64,000 nucleotides of DNA from NCBI RefSeq assembly GCF_964026545.1, contig NZ_OZ032156.1, positions 310,001 to 374,000 of the forward strand, read 5' to 3'. Source of the stretch: Candidatus Tisiphia endosymbiont of Dioctria linearis (GTDB lineage Bacteria; Pseudomonadota; Alphaproteobacteria; Rickettsiales; Rickettsiaceae). A model generated the notes under the pieces. That model was not told the DNA's origin and searched no databases. It saw only the letters and a program-made list of their open reading frames with translations. The position numbers and the translations under genes were made by a program. Positions 9,507-18,810 of this stretch are shown here, piece after piece (position 1 is the stretch's first letter; every line of letters starts with the position of its first letter).

Positions 9507-10435
9507 TATAGTAAAGGCAGTTGAGTTATGTTAGTGATTGTGATAATATAAAATGAAAAATGTCAACTAGCCCATACAGTATAGATTTAAGAGAAAAAGT
9601 AATAAAATATCTAGAAGCAGGAAATAGTCAAAGGTCAGCATCTAGAGTTTTTCAATTGAGCCCTACAACAGTAAATACATGGCATGTAAGGTATAAGAAA
9701 GAAGGTCATTATCAAGCAAGGAAGTATAAAGGAGCAAAGCCTAGTATAGAAATGGATGATTTTATCAAGTATGTAGAAGAAAATCCTAATAGCAAAACGG
9801 AAGATATTGGTAAGAAATTTGGGATAAGCGCTAGTGGGGCAAGATATTGGCTAAGACAATTGGGATTTAGTTATAAAAAAAAGCCTTTACCTATGTGGAA
9901 GCTAATGCTGAAAAGCGATGTAAGTATTTAGAAGATATCAAAGATCTAGCTACAGATGCGCTTGTGTATATAGATGAGAGCGGAATAGAGATGAACATTA
10001 CCCAAGATAGAGGTTGGGGAAAGAAAGGTCAAACACTACAAGCAAAGAAGAGTGGGAAGTATTACCAAAGGACGAATATTATAGCAGGTTTGGTAGGTAA
10101 TAAATCTATAGCCCCTTTTGTATTCAATGGCACCTGTAATACCGAACTATTTAATAATTGGGTAGAGCAATTTTTGATAAAAGAGCTTATAGCTGGTCAA
10201 GTTGTGATTTTAGACAATGCTGCTTTTCATAAGTCTAAGAAGACTAAAGATTTAATAGAATCAGTAGGATGTAGGGTAATATTTTTACCACCTTACTCTC
10301 CTGACCTAAATCCAATAGAGAAATTTTGGGCTAATATGAAAAGGTGGATTAAACAAAAAATCGGGCTTTCACAAGAATTGTATAACACCATTTGTGCATT
10401 CTTTGCTGTAACATAACTTAACTGCTTTTACTATA
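9507..10435 (+). mobile_element. IS630-type insertion sequence, copy 1
   Basis: Core 9509-10433 (925 bp) is flanked by TA target duplications at 9507-9508 and 10434-10435. The terminal inverted repeats run about 27 bases (left TAGTAAAGGCAGTTGAGTTA, right its near-complement TAACTTAACTGCTTTTACTA). It carries the two-frame transposase. A second copy of the same 925-bp length and the same protein sequence lies at 22291-23219. Confidence 0.93.
9560..10416 (+). CDS. IS630 transposase, two frames joined by probable -1 frameshift
   Basis: Frame A (9560-9931, 123 codons) carries the HTH region (SQRSASRVFQLSPTTVNTWH). Frame B (readable from before 9895 to 10416) carries the DDE core: IDESG, VVILDNAAFHKSK, and LPPYSPDLNPIEKFWANMK. 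They meet at a run of eight A then G (9875-9883), containing the slippery heptamer A-AAA-AAG in the correct phase. A -1 slip gives YKKKAFTYVEANAEKR across the join. The same arrangement is present in copy 2, so it is a property of the element and not damage. Confidence 0.88.
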
Positions 10436-11223
10436 CTTCACCTTCTTCTTTTACCCACCGCGTTACAAAAAACGGGAAATAAGAATAGCCTGATTGACTA
10501 ATAATTTTTTGTTCAGCTAGGTAAATATATTCTGAGCTATATTCAAGTGTTGATGAGCTAGATGTTACCGTTGCTTTTCTGCCTTTATTTCTCTGGTTTT
10601 GAGCTTGTGGGCTAACTATGTGCAATATTTCTACTATTTCATCAGGATTCCGGGCTAACCTTTCCTTGAAAGGGGCAAACTCTGTCCATTTAGCTGATGC
10701 AGTTTTAATTGGCATGCTAAATAGTCGGTACATTGTATTAACAAAGCCAAACTTGTTCTCTTCAAAATAACATTCCTGTAAATTAATATTACGGAAGAAC
10801 ATAGTTTGTGCTAATTCTATATCTTCTTCAACATAAAATATTGCAGTGCCAAAAGCAGCGAGATTTAGAAAAAACTGATGAATCTGACTATAAAAATTAG
10901 AAGTCGGATTATTGAATATATCAATTAGGGTTTTTTCTAGCATTTGGGCTAGCATGTTGCGTTCAGTGGGGTCTAAATGCTGCTGCTCGTCATTTTCAGA
11001 TACTATAGTAAGGTTAAACCAGTTCATTGCTGGATTTACCAGCAAGCTTTGTAAACCTGATGCTAATTGCTCTCTTGACCAAATAGAAGTTGAATCAAAT
11101 ATTACCTTATTACTCTCAGTTTGTGGACAAACATATTTCTTCAGCTCATCCCATATATGATGCCATTTCTCCCGCTTGCTCTTGAGATTGTCAAAATATT
11201 CAATCTTTTTGTTTAAATCATTA

Positions 11224-12804
11224 TCAGCCATAAGCTGTCACCATATTACGGGTTGAATTTGAGTTTATAGTTGAGTTTGGGTTTAAATATGGCTCGCCAA
11301 GCTTCTTTGACACTTTCTTGAGTTTCTTGATGAACTCGTTATCATATAACACCTCATAATTATACTTCTTACCGCTAGCAGCAGTCATGCTAGGTAAGCC
11401 AAGGGTTAACCCTTCAATATCTTTAAGTGATACTATCTTGCCCAGAGATTCAGATAATTGTGGTAAATCTTTTAATTGTGGTACTGACCGCATGTTAAAA
11501 TGCTCTACTGCTTGTTTTAAACCACCAAGTTCAGCTATCGGCATTTTTTCTAGTCCTGATCGACCGTATCTTGCCATTTGGTCTAAATCACCTGACATAC
11601 CATCATATTGATGGTTATTAGCAAGATCAACTGGTTCAATTCCCCCTCTAAGTCTATGCATAATATTTGATGTATTCAAGTAATGACCAATACCAACCAA
11701 TGGAGCTAAACATTTTACTCCAAAACCTATCTGTCCAAGTGTTGAAGTTCCTCCCGCTACAGTTGCTGCTTCCCCTGCTCCTAGTGATGTGAGTCCCATT
11801 CCAGCTCCAAAAGTTAAGGCAGCAAGAGCTGTCCCCTGTACCAAACCTGTAATGTCGGCTGAGTCCTCATATTTCCCAGCTCGCCATTTTACATCGTGAG
11901 CATAACTATCCAACTGTCTTTGAGCAGATGAACCATAATCATTTAATCGGTTTTGCAGACCTTCAATATGCGATTGTCTACTAGCATAATCAGCCGCTAT
12001 TTGTTCTTCTCTGTTTTGGTGTTGTTTATATTGTTCAATGCAGCTAATTAATTGATGTCTTGCCTGATCAAAATTACCAGTATCTTGCAATAGACGATCT
12101 TGACTTGCTTGATAGTTACCTAACTGATGCCTAAGCTCTGCTTTTTCACTACTTATATTTTTGTGTTCCCTGGTAATATCATTCATAGAATGACGTATTT
12201 TCTCTTCTATTGCCTGACGTTGTTTTTTTAACGAATCAACATCTTGCTGATGTTTGGCAATTGTGCTGCCTGCTTCTTCTTCGGTTAAGCCTCGCAAACT
12301 GTCTTTTTGCTGGGCTACTCGGTCGTAGAGATTTTGGAAAACGCCTGGTAATTGCTCCACCTCTCTCATTCTTGCTTCAAGAGCTGGAGCCTTCTGTTGC
12401 AATGCTGCAAAAGATTGTTTAAGTTGCTCGCCTGAGAAAGATAGCCTAGCTCTTTGGGCTTCTATGTTCTTTAAACCACTATCATATTGGCTAGCATACT
12501 GATTTAATTGGTTTTCCATCGCATAGCTTCTATTGCTATGTTGGTATTTTTGCTCCTCTAGAGAACGTAAACCCTGCATCGATTGTTGTATTTCGCGAGA
12601 TAGATTATTGATATTAGTTTGTGCTTCACGAGCATAATTATTATGGCGATCCTGCGATTCCTCATAGTTACGCTTGCACTTTTTTGTATCAGAACCAGTG
12701 AGATATTTGCCACCAGGAACATACTTAGAAACAAAATTAGAAACATCCCGGCTAAAGTAAGTTCCAACTATACTTGCAACTGCCAGGGCTGGTAACCAGA
12801 ACAT
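11224..12804 (-). CDS. Large coiled-coil protein of the prophage module, function unknown
   Basis: 526 residues. A short hydrophobic N-terminus (WLPALAVASIVGTYF) precedes a long Gln/Glu/Arg-rich coiled coil (about 45-300). A Gly/Ala-rich hydrophobic stretch follows near 320-375 (TALAALTFGAGMGLTSLG), then a polar C-terminus. Lying between terminase and portal, it could be an internal virion or membrane-interacting protein. I do not recognise a family. Its end overlaps the portal start by 8 bases, so it was translationally coupled. Confidence 0.6.
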   Translation of the reverse strand: MFWLPALAVASIVGTYFSRDVSNFVSKYVPGGKYLTGSDTKKCKRNYEESQDRHNNYAREAQTNINNLSREIQQSMQGLRSLEEQKYQHSNRSYAMENQLNQYASQYDSGLKNIEAQRARLSFSGEQLKQSFAALQQKAPALEARMREVEQLPGVFQNLYDRVAQQKDSLRGLTEEEAGSTIAKHQQDVDSLKKQRQAIEEKIRHSMNDITREHKNISSEKAELRHQLGNYQASQDRLLQDTGNFDQARHQLISCIEQYKQHQNREEQIAADYASRQSHIEGLQNRLNDYGSSAQRQLDSYAHDVKWRAGKYEDSADITGLVQGTALAALTFGAGMGLTSLGAGEAATVAGGTSTLGQIGFGVKCLAPLVGIGHYLNTSNIMHRLRGGIEPVDLANNHQYDGMSGDLDQMARYGRSGLEKMPIAELGGLKQAVEHFNMRSVPQLKDLPQLSESLGKIVSLKDIEGLTLGLPSMTAASGKKYNYEVLYDNEFIKKLKKVSKKLGEPYLNPNSTINSNSTRNMVTAYG

Positions 12805-12861
12805 TATACTACCTCGCCTATATTATTGTTGTTTATATTTATACTACTTGCATCCATCATC
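12804..12861 (-). CDS. Possible 18-codon leader peptide between terminase and coiled-coil gene
   Basis: MMDASSININNNNIGEVV, starting 2 bases after the terminase stop with GGAGAGG as ribosome site. Its stop overlaps the start of the next gene (TAATG). Tight stop-start overlaps suggest translation, but there is no homology to support it. Confidence 0.3.
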
Positions 12862-12862
12862 T

Positions 12863-14250
12863 TTACCTCTCCAAAGCATTATAATCATTCATTACTTTAC
12901 GATATTTTAGTATGTTATATTGTGATTGCTGTTGCTCATTACCAGTTTTAACATCCATCGCTAAATAACAAAAACTCTCAGTTATATCAGTAGCTCTTGA
13001 GGAGCTAGAATGCACACCCCTTTTAGTGGCATCAAACTCATAGAGACCGTTAATACCACGCTGACATTTCTCGGCATCTATTCGGCACTTGCCTAGCAGA
13101 TTTCTAGCTTTAGTTATCATTTCCTCTCGTAAATATTTCCTACCAATAGCAAAAGGTGGGAATCCTACTTTTTCGGCTATCTCGTTAGCTTGTTGTAATC
13201 GAGTATCCAAAGTCGGCATTTGTCTTCGACTCATATCATGCGGCAATACGTTACGCCCATATTGATAGGGTCTAGTTCTTAAATGATTAAGATAAAACTC
13301 TAAATCTTTGCCCCTATTCATATAAAAATCGATAATATCAATATAATCTTGTTTCTCTTGAACGAACCAAATCACCGTATAATCAACAATACCTATATCC
13401 CAGTAAGTATTAACCTGATAGCTTGCATCAAATGGCACATAGCCAATACGCCCCTGACTTTCAGCTAACCGTAATTGTTCAACAAAGGTACCGCCTTGAT
13501 CACCTCTCTTGTAACGATAGGCAGCAAAATCACAATAAAACTCTCTTTGAATTTCTTCGTTAGTCATATCGACAGAATCCAACTTATTTTTATCGACTAA
13601 TGGTTGTCCCTCATTATCCGTAGTATCTTCAATAGTTTTTATTTGGCAAAATACTTCCGAACTATCCTGATATTTCCGGTATAATTCTTCGCCATGGGTT
13701 AATTTTGGATTATCGGAAGGCGTATAAAGATAAAGCAACCAGGCATTATTACGAATTACCATCGGCTCTATAACGCAACTCATAGCTCGTGGATCATGGT
13801 AAGAATATTCTGAGATAACCCTCCCTTAATACCACTCCCTCTGATAGTAGCATAACGATCACTACCGACAAACTGAATCACTGAGCCATTTTTAAATAAT
13901 ATCCGTTGCTTATATTGCTGACTACGAGCAATAATGCCTTTAGGGATAAATGACATATAAGGACGCCCCGATAATGTCATACCATCCCATACGCTCATTT
14001 TAGCTTGATTATAGGTAGGGTAGACATACCAATAAATGCCAACTTCTCGAATAGCACTAGCAGTGATCCAGTTAATACCCATAATATCCTTACCAGCCCT
14101 TCTATGCCAAACGGCAATAGCTTTCTTACCACCCGAGTATAAATATCTCCACAAAGGTAATTGGAATGGATAGGGTGACCACTCCACCGGAAATTTAATG
14201 CTGCTAGAATTAGCTAGCTCTTTGTTGGTTTTACTAGTAGTTTCCATCAC
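12863..14250 (-). pseudogene. Terminase large subunit, frameshifted
   Basis: The N-terminal ATPase part (13780-14250) has the Walker A-like AVWHRRAGKD near residue 47 and FVGSDRYATIRGSGIKGG. The C-terminal nuclease part (12863-13783) has YVPFDASYQVNTYWDIGIVDYT. The frames join in a G run at 13819-13821: one missing G there would restore GGVISEYSYHDPRAM, which contains the conserved ISEY and DPRA of phage terminases. Intact length would be about 462 residues. The enzyme cuts and pumps phage DNA into the capsid. As read, this copy is inactive unless the indel is a sequencing error. Confidence 0.88.
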
Positions 14251-14771
14251 ATTGAACTATCTGCCCCATAAGATTCTATTTCAAAATTAGTTACATCAAT
14301 CATCTTTGCCATTTCTTGGGCTTTTGCTGTTTGTTCAGCTTCATCAGTATTTTTCCTATGATAACTAGTATCATACTTTCTCGTTTGGTATTTCTGTGAA
14401 TTAGCTTTAAGATATTCCAGTAAAGACTTAGAACAATATTTTTTCTTAGTAGCAATTGCCTGATTATCCTTGTTATAGGTCACTTCCTCATAACCGTTAA
14501 TTGCCCTATCATATAATACCCCTTCTGCTCTATCTACTGCAATTGCTAAAGCTAAATTGACACATTTAGCTAAATATTTATCGCTATTAATAATCCGATG
14601 CAACCTAAGTGGCGAGATACAACCAGCCTTTTTAGCGGCAATAACTATGTTACCATGCTCACAAAGATATAATAGGAAATTAGAGATATCCTCTATTGAA
14701 CCAAACTTACTGATGGTACTAGATGATATCTTTGCTAAATATTTTTCAAACAAACCATAATTTTTAATCAT
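14247..14771 (-). CDS. Probable terminase small subunit
   Basis: 174 residues, acidic, with a helix-turn-helix-like segment (EHGNIVIAAKKAGCISPLRLHRII, about 33-56) as in DNA-recognition subunits. It overlaps the large-subunit start by 4 bases in the classic small-large terminase order. The family assignment comes mainly from position and the HTH. Confidence 0.65.
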   Translation of the reverse strand: MIKNYGLFEKYLAKISSSTISKFGSIEDISNFLLYLCEHGNIVIAAKKAGCISPLRLHRIINSDKYLAKCVNLALAIAVDRAEGVLYDRAINGYEEVTYNKDNQAIATKKKYCSKSLLEYLKANSQKYQTRKYDTSYHRKNTDEAEQTAKAQEMAKMIDVTNFEIESYGADSSM

Positions 14772-15354
14772 ATAGAACTCTTTAAAAATTCCTTGTAATA
14801 ACCTCTATTATACCTGACTTCCAGGTTTTTTGCCAGTTGATTCACTAAAATTCCTCTTATGTTTTGCATAGTATTACAACTAGTAATTGTTGTAAATAGC
14901 TTATTTTCTATTTTTTATATTATTATTAAATTTTTATTCAAGCAATATAAAAATGCTAATTCTTGTAAAATAAAAACTAAAAAAAGTGAAATTTTTTAAT
15001 AACAAGTGACTAATTACCTCAAAAAATTTTTCGCGAAACGCCCCCCTATACCCCATTTTGCAACGTGGACACCCCCCGGGTGATTTCACGGGCAATTTTT
15101 GCCCAAAAATGTAAAAAAGTGACAAAAATTGGTTAAAAACAACCAGTTTAAGGCGGAACGTTACGTTAATAACGTAAGATCCTATTCTTGTAAGCCGCAT
15201 TACTCTCATATTTTCCAAACCCTTACAATTTCATATGTGATTTGTATGTACCTTTCAACCTTCAGTAACTGGTGGATTATTATTAATTCTTTTGTAATCA
15301 TTCTTTTTTTGCTTAATACAATTAGTCTTTTGCTCTATTTGCCATAGCTTACAG
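14772..15354. other. Intergenic stretch with GC-rich island and hairpin, no credible gene
   Basis: About 580 bases. Mostly AT-rich, but 15035-15110 is unusually C-rich and includes a perfect hairpin GGGCAA-TTT-TTGCCC (15090-15104) close to CCCCCCGGG. The open frames here look like noise. A phage packaging or replication site is possible but unproven. Confidence 0.5.
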
Positions 15355-17157
15355 TCAAGCCATTCTATCGACTTTTATAAACTCAAAAGTATAATTATGG
15401 CTGCTGCAAGCCTCCTCCAAAACTCTCCCGTAATGATTTATAATCCAATCCCCAACAAAGGGACTGGGTGGTTTAAGAATGAGCTTATTGCAAGTAGTAT
15501 CTTCTTCAATTGCTTCTAACTTGCTGAACCACGCTTTATCGATGAGTTCACCGTATAACTTTATCAAATATTTCCGTATTTTATACCACACTGACTCTGG
15601 GTTTAGTTCACTTAGCTCTAAATAATAATCTGATGGAGTTCTTTTGTTAGTAATACGCAATTGTTGAACCTCTTTGCCATATACCTCTTGCACTTGCTTA
15701 AGTAATGTGTCTTTATCACTTTCTGACAAAGAGATATCTGCTAAATCAATTTTGTATTCATCGTCACATACTCCAAAAAAACTGCACTTCATCAGTATTT
15801 CATCAGCAATATCAGAGTCAAAAGCCCCAACTATTTTGCGTTTCAACTGACTCAGTGGCTTAGTGTCCTTATTATTTTCTACCTTCCGTAAACGCGTCTC
15901 TCTTGCCTTAATAGCATTATTCTTCCCGAAGTTAAAGTTTGGGTTATTTGCCATAGATGGTGGACGCATTTCATGAATCAAAGTTTTTTTCATGTAATTC
16001 AGCACTGCTTCCTTGCAGGGAAAGCGATTATTAGGAGACTTTTCGCTATGTTTAATCAACAGCTTATTAACATAACTCAATTCGTAGTTACGACCTGTTC
16101 TCCTTCTTAACAAAGCCGCATCTTCCTCAGTTAATGGGTAAAATTCCTCTAGCTTCCTAGGCAAATACCAACCTTTAGCCCTTTTGGTAATATTGCTAAT
16201 CCAACTTGCAGCTTCCGGCTGTTGCTCAGCCTCATTGCTACTTGAAGAACCGCCTGTTAAGTCTAAATCTGAGTCTGAGTCTGACTCATCATCAGTTGGA
16301 GATGCGTCGCCGGAATTACTGTCTGGGGAATTGTAAGGTAACGTTTCACTTACTGAGCTTACCTTTACCTCCTGAGGTAAATTAAAGCTTTGCTCCTCAG
16401 TTGACTTAAGCTCTGACGAATTTTGTTCACCTGAGCTTACCGTTACTTCAAGCGGCAAATTAAAGCTTGGCTCCTCAGTTGACTCAAGCTCTGGTAAATT
16501 CTGTTCACCCCTTTTTACCTTTACCTCCTGCGGCAAATTAAAGCCTGGCTCCTTAGTTGATTCAAGCTCTGGCAAACTTTGTCCACAATTTTGTCCACAA
16601 AAACAATCCTTTTTACCGCATCTAGATATTATAGATATATATATAGATGTGTTTTTTTTTGATTTTTTTACAGTTGAGTGGTAATTTTTTTCCGGTTGAA
16701 GTGAAATATTTTTATGGCTAGATTGAATATTTATACAATCAGAGTGATAAGAATTATCATTAGCTTTACGAAAACTTATAAATTTTTTAAGAATTCTGAT
16801 ACATAAAATATTGCGGCATTTTAGGTTATGTTTGATCGTAGTAATTAAAGAGTGATCAATGAACCCACTTGTTTGTAATTCTATTAGACATTGTTTAACC
16901 CGTTTTTGACAAACTCCTAGCTCTTTTTCGAAAAAGTGATAGCCTTCTTGTAATTCTTCCGATAGTTTATCTTTTTGATAAATCTGTAGGCGAGAAACTA
17001 TCAAAGACAGAAGTTGACGAGAAGTTTTACTTAATTGCTTGCCACAATTATTAGTAAGGTTTCGCCATTCAGGTGGGACGAAATTACCAACAAAATTATA
17101 AAAGATAACATCAGGATTTTCAACTAAAGCGTTAGGAAGAATTAATGATTCTGTCAT
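15355..17157 (-). CDS. Replication-initiator-like protein with C-terminal DnaA_N-type domain
   Basis: 600 residues. The N-terminal 130 residues are helix-rich and basic (SRQLLSLIVSRLQIYQKDK...QCLIELQTSGFIDHSL), like replisome-organiser winged helices. A low-complexity linker (about 190-330) contains three 26-residue repeats (ESTxEPxFNLPxEV) and an acidic Ser/Asp tract. The C-terminus (about 525-598) resembles the DnaA N-terminal domain (WYKIRKYLIKLYGELIDKAWF ... LKPPSPFVGDWI). Proteins of this make-up occur on Rickettsia plasmids. The gene probably drove replication of the integrated element. A second, truncated copy lies at 6157. Confidence 0.75.
   Translation of the reverse strand: MTESLILPNALVENPDVIFYNFVGNFVPPEWRNLTNNCGKQLSKTSRQLLSLIVSRLQIYQKDKLSEELQEGYHFFEKELGVCQKRVKQCLIELQTSGFIDHSLITTIKHNLKCRNILCIRILKKFISFRKANDNSYHSDCINIQSSHKNISLQPEKNYHSTVKKSKKNTSIYISIISRCGKKDCFCGQNCGQSLPELESTKEPGFNLPQEVKVKRGEQNLPELESTEEPSFNLPLEVTVSSGEQNSSELKSTEEQSFNLPQEVKVSSVSETLPYNSPDSNSGDASPTDDESDSDSDLDLTGGSSSSNEAEQQPEAASWISNITKRAKGWYLPRKLEEFYPLTEEDAALLRRRTGRNYELSYVNKLLIKHSEKSPNNRFPCKEAVLNYMKKTLIHEMRPPSMANNPNFNFGKNNAIKARETRLRKVENNKDTKPLSQLKRKIVGAFDSDIADEILMKCSFFGVCDDEYKIDLADISLSESDKDTLLKQVQEVYGKEVQQLRITNKRTPSDYYLELSELNPESVWYKIRKYLIKLYGELIDKAWFSKLEAIEEDTTCNKLILKPPSPFVGDWIINHYGRVLEEACSSHNYTFEFIKVDRMA
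16345..16578 (-). repeat. Three tandem 78-bp repeats inside the replication gene
   Basis: The marker TTGAxTxAAGCTCTG recurs at 16401, 16479 and 16557, exactly 78 bases (26 codons) apart. The repeats encode a linker with no predicted fold. The arrangement recalls iterons located inside initiator genes. Confidence 0.85.
16579..16680. promoter_or_regulatory. Candidate replication origin: two DnaA-box-like sites plus AT tract
   Basis: TTGTCCACA occurs at 16579-16587 and 16591-16599, one mismatch from the DnaA-box consensus TTATCCACA, in direct orientation 12 bases apart. Next to them lies an AT-rich tract (16620-16680, TATAGATATATATATAGATG then a long T run). Together with the adjacent 78-bp repeats this looks like an origin within the initiator gene. 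It is inferred from pattern only. Confidence 0.45.
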
Positions 17158-17222
17158 ATTTTCCCCCCTTGTAATAGGATAAAAAATAGACTATTTTGTA
17201 GGTCAATTTTCAGGATTTTTGT
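17158..17222 (-). promoter_or_regulatory. Leader of the replication gene, conserved with 6093-6156
   Basis: Contains GACCTACAAAATAGTC (17189-17204 on the complement), the counterpart of the hairpin at 6110-6125, and a GGGGGG ribosome site just before the ATG at 17157. The two leaders agree at most positions, unlike ordinary spacers in this window. Confidence 0.6.
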
Positions 17223-17295
17223 CTGAGAAGTGACATATGAGTTACATATGGAATGGTTATTAAGATTATAAAAAAACTGAAAGCTTAGAGGTATA

Positions 17296-17371
17296 TGGTG
17301 GGCGATGAGAGACTTGAACTCCCGACATTCTCGGTGTAAACGAGATGCTCTACCAACTGAGCTAATCGCCC
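17296..17371 (-). tRNA. tRNA-Val (anticodon UAC)
   Basis: A complete cloverleaf on the minus strand: acceptor GGGCGAT/ATCGCCC, D-arm GCTCAGTTGGTAGAGC, anticodon stem TCTCG/CGAGA with loop TTTACAC, and T-arm GGGAGTTCAAGTCTCTC. CCA is encoded. Its 3' end faces the replication gene, a common place for integration of mobile elements, but I found no duplicated 3' end at the far side of the block. Confidence 0.95.
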
Positions 17372-17494
17372 GCTTCTTCAGCTTAAGGCAGATATTGCCC
17401 CATTTCCTCAGAAAAATCAAGTTATTTCTAAAATTATTTAATTTTTAGATATAAATGCGAGTTTAAGATAAGGAAATGTTGGTAATACAAGAAT

Positions 17495-17904
17495 AGACTT
17501 CTTTCGAACCTCTACTTCTGCTGGTAATTTGTGCGTGATACCGGTACTCCGTTCCTCACGTCTTATCTTCCAGATGAGAAGGAGCAAAAATTATGCCATA
17601 AAAAGGGATTAGTATGCGGTATATGGGATAGGAAATTAAATTTTCTTTACTGACTACATGTTGTCATTTGGTGCATCATTATGCCAGATAAATTGAAGAA
17701 ATGCTGATGAGAATGTGCTTTAACAGTGGAAATTGATGTTTGAAAATATTATTAATATACATAAAAACATTATATCTATTAATTTAAATCATGTCAAGTA
17801 AAAAGTGATATTTACATGACTACAAATCTCTGCAAACCCTATTACTTAGACGTTTCAAGCACTTTTTTATCTGGAAGATAAGTAGCGAGTTTCGAAAGAA
17901 GTCT
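17495..17904. mobile_element. IS-derived element with nested inverted repeats, no ORF
   Basis: The outer ends are AGACTTCTTTCGA (17495-17507) and its exact complement (17892-17904). A second inner pair, CTTATCTTCCAGAT (17562-17575) and ATCTGGAAGATAAG (17869-17882), sits asymmetrically. 410 bp, with no credible coding frame. The ends resemble those of the smaller element at 23952. Probably a deleted, non-autonomous IS. Confidence 0.7.
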
Positions 17905-17965
17905 AATGAAGGGGTTTCTAATGCGAGTATAGGATAAGGATTAACACTCTTAATTTTAGTACATT

Positions 17966-18475
17966 TTAATCCGATTCCACATTGTATAAATCGCCTCCCA
18001 AATCAACACCATTGCCTTGGTGAGGATATTCTAGTAATTTCTTTTTGCCTTTAGTTGCAGTTAAATAAATTATAATTCTATCAAAACTAATATCATTATC
18101 TAATATTAAATCTTTAATATTTAACTTGTGATCTGAAAATAAATATTTCAGGCTATTAATTAGGTTGCCCTAATTACTTCCTGTGACAGAATAAAAATGT
18201 ATTTTAAATATATCACAAATATTTTGCTTTACTGTATTTGAACCAAATTGTGTAGAAGATAATACTGTTTCTGTAAAATATTCTTCTGGCTTTGGACATA
18301 ATAATTTAAAGATATCTAGGCTTTTTGGCTCCGTTAGCGAATGATCCCATAATCTTAACAACACTGATATCTGTAAATCTTGTGAAAGCTTTCCGAACGA
18401 TTCTTTAGAAAATTGATTGCCTGCTCTTCCTTTATTCTGGGATTTTCCTTTTGCCATAAAATCCTTAATAATCAC
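17966..18475 (-). pseudogene. Hypothetical protein gene with in-frame amber codon
   Basis: The frame from 18475 runs 101 codons to a TAG (18170-18172) and then continues open in the same frame for another 68 codons to a TAA at 17966. The second part (NLINSLKYLFSDHKLNIKDL ... GKKKLLEYPHQG) reads like real protein with the same composition. The likely start is the ATG at 18457 (MAKGKSQNKGRAG). No family recognised. Upstream, ATATCCGT-AACAA-ACGGATAT (about 18479-18500) is an operator-like palindrome. Confidence 0.6.
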
Positions 18476-18478
18476 ATA

Positions 18479-18500
18479 TATATCCGTAACAAACGGATAT
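18479..18500. promoter_or_regulatory. Operator-like inverted repeat
   Basis: ATATCCGT and ACGGATAT separated by five bases, just upstream of the amber-interrupted hypothetical gene. A possible repressor site, for example for the XRE regulator nearby. Inference only. Confidence 0.4.
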
Positions 18501-18593
18501 AACTAGGAGTGCATTATAGATATTTTATGTAGAATGTCAATATTTATAATAATAGATTAGTGAACATATTCTGAAAATTGTTTTACACAACAC

Positions 18594-18810
18594 TATTTGG
18601 ATTGCCGCGTCGCCGCAAAGCTGCTCTGAGCCATGACGATTGGGATATAGTCAATTCAGGAGAAGTTGATGCTAGGAGCGATGGAGCGACGCCTATAAGT
18701 AATAGACGAGCGACGAGTGACGACGTCACCAACTTCTCATCAATTGACTATACATATACGATATTAGCGAAACCACGTAATGGTCGTGGCAATCCACTAT
18801 TCATTAGTTT
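18594..18810. repeat. Family B palindromic repeat with a 107-bp family A element inserted
   Basis: The outer parts (18594-18640 and 18765-18805) carry the GGATTGCCGCG / GGTCGTGGCAATCCA arms of family B. The inner 18646-18752 is a complete family A element bounded by TATAGTCAATT and AATTGACTATA. One repeat has landed in another. Confidence 0.75.
18646..18752. mobile_element. 107-bp MITE-like element (family A), copy 1
   Basis: Ends TATAGTCAATTCAGGAGAA and TTCTCATCAATTGACTATA. Inside lies a hairpin CGCCTATAAGTAATAGACG. Same length as copies at 39732-39838 and 45583-45689. The terminal TA suggests mobilisation by an IS630/mariner-type transposase. Confidence 0.85.

Larger units (their letters stand above)
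8745..11231 (-). pseudogene. Podovirus-type portal (head-to-tail connector) gene, split by IS630
   Basis: The N-terminal part (10431-11231) opens with KREKWHHIWDELKKYVCP and contains GLQSLLVNPAMNWFNL, typical of T7-like connector proteins. The C-terminal part (8745-9506) continues with ALPDIK-like LPDIKLLNSLRQ and RIESELLNPL. Removing the IS and one TA restores the frame exactly: RWVKEEGEV joins to YGYAPAHHVLPDIK, giving about 519 residues, normal for the family. Apart from the insertion the frame is undamaged, so the insertion may be recent. The portal forms the ring through which DNA enters the capsid. The gene start overlaps the upstream gene's end by 8 bases. Confidence 0.88.

Noticed and set aside
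14934-15218. 94-codon open frame in the spacer before the replication gene
   Set aside because: Crosses a C-rich hairpin region, has poor composition and no ribosome site, and shows no family pattern.
17296-17371. tRNA-Val 3' end as an attachment site of the phage block
   Set aside because: No duplicated tRNA 3' sequence could be found near 5.9-6.2 kb, so integration at this tRNA is not supported.
17154-17420. 88-codon frame opposite the replication gene leader
   Set aside because: It is a translation of tRNA-Val and the conserved leader; not a protein gene.
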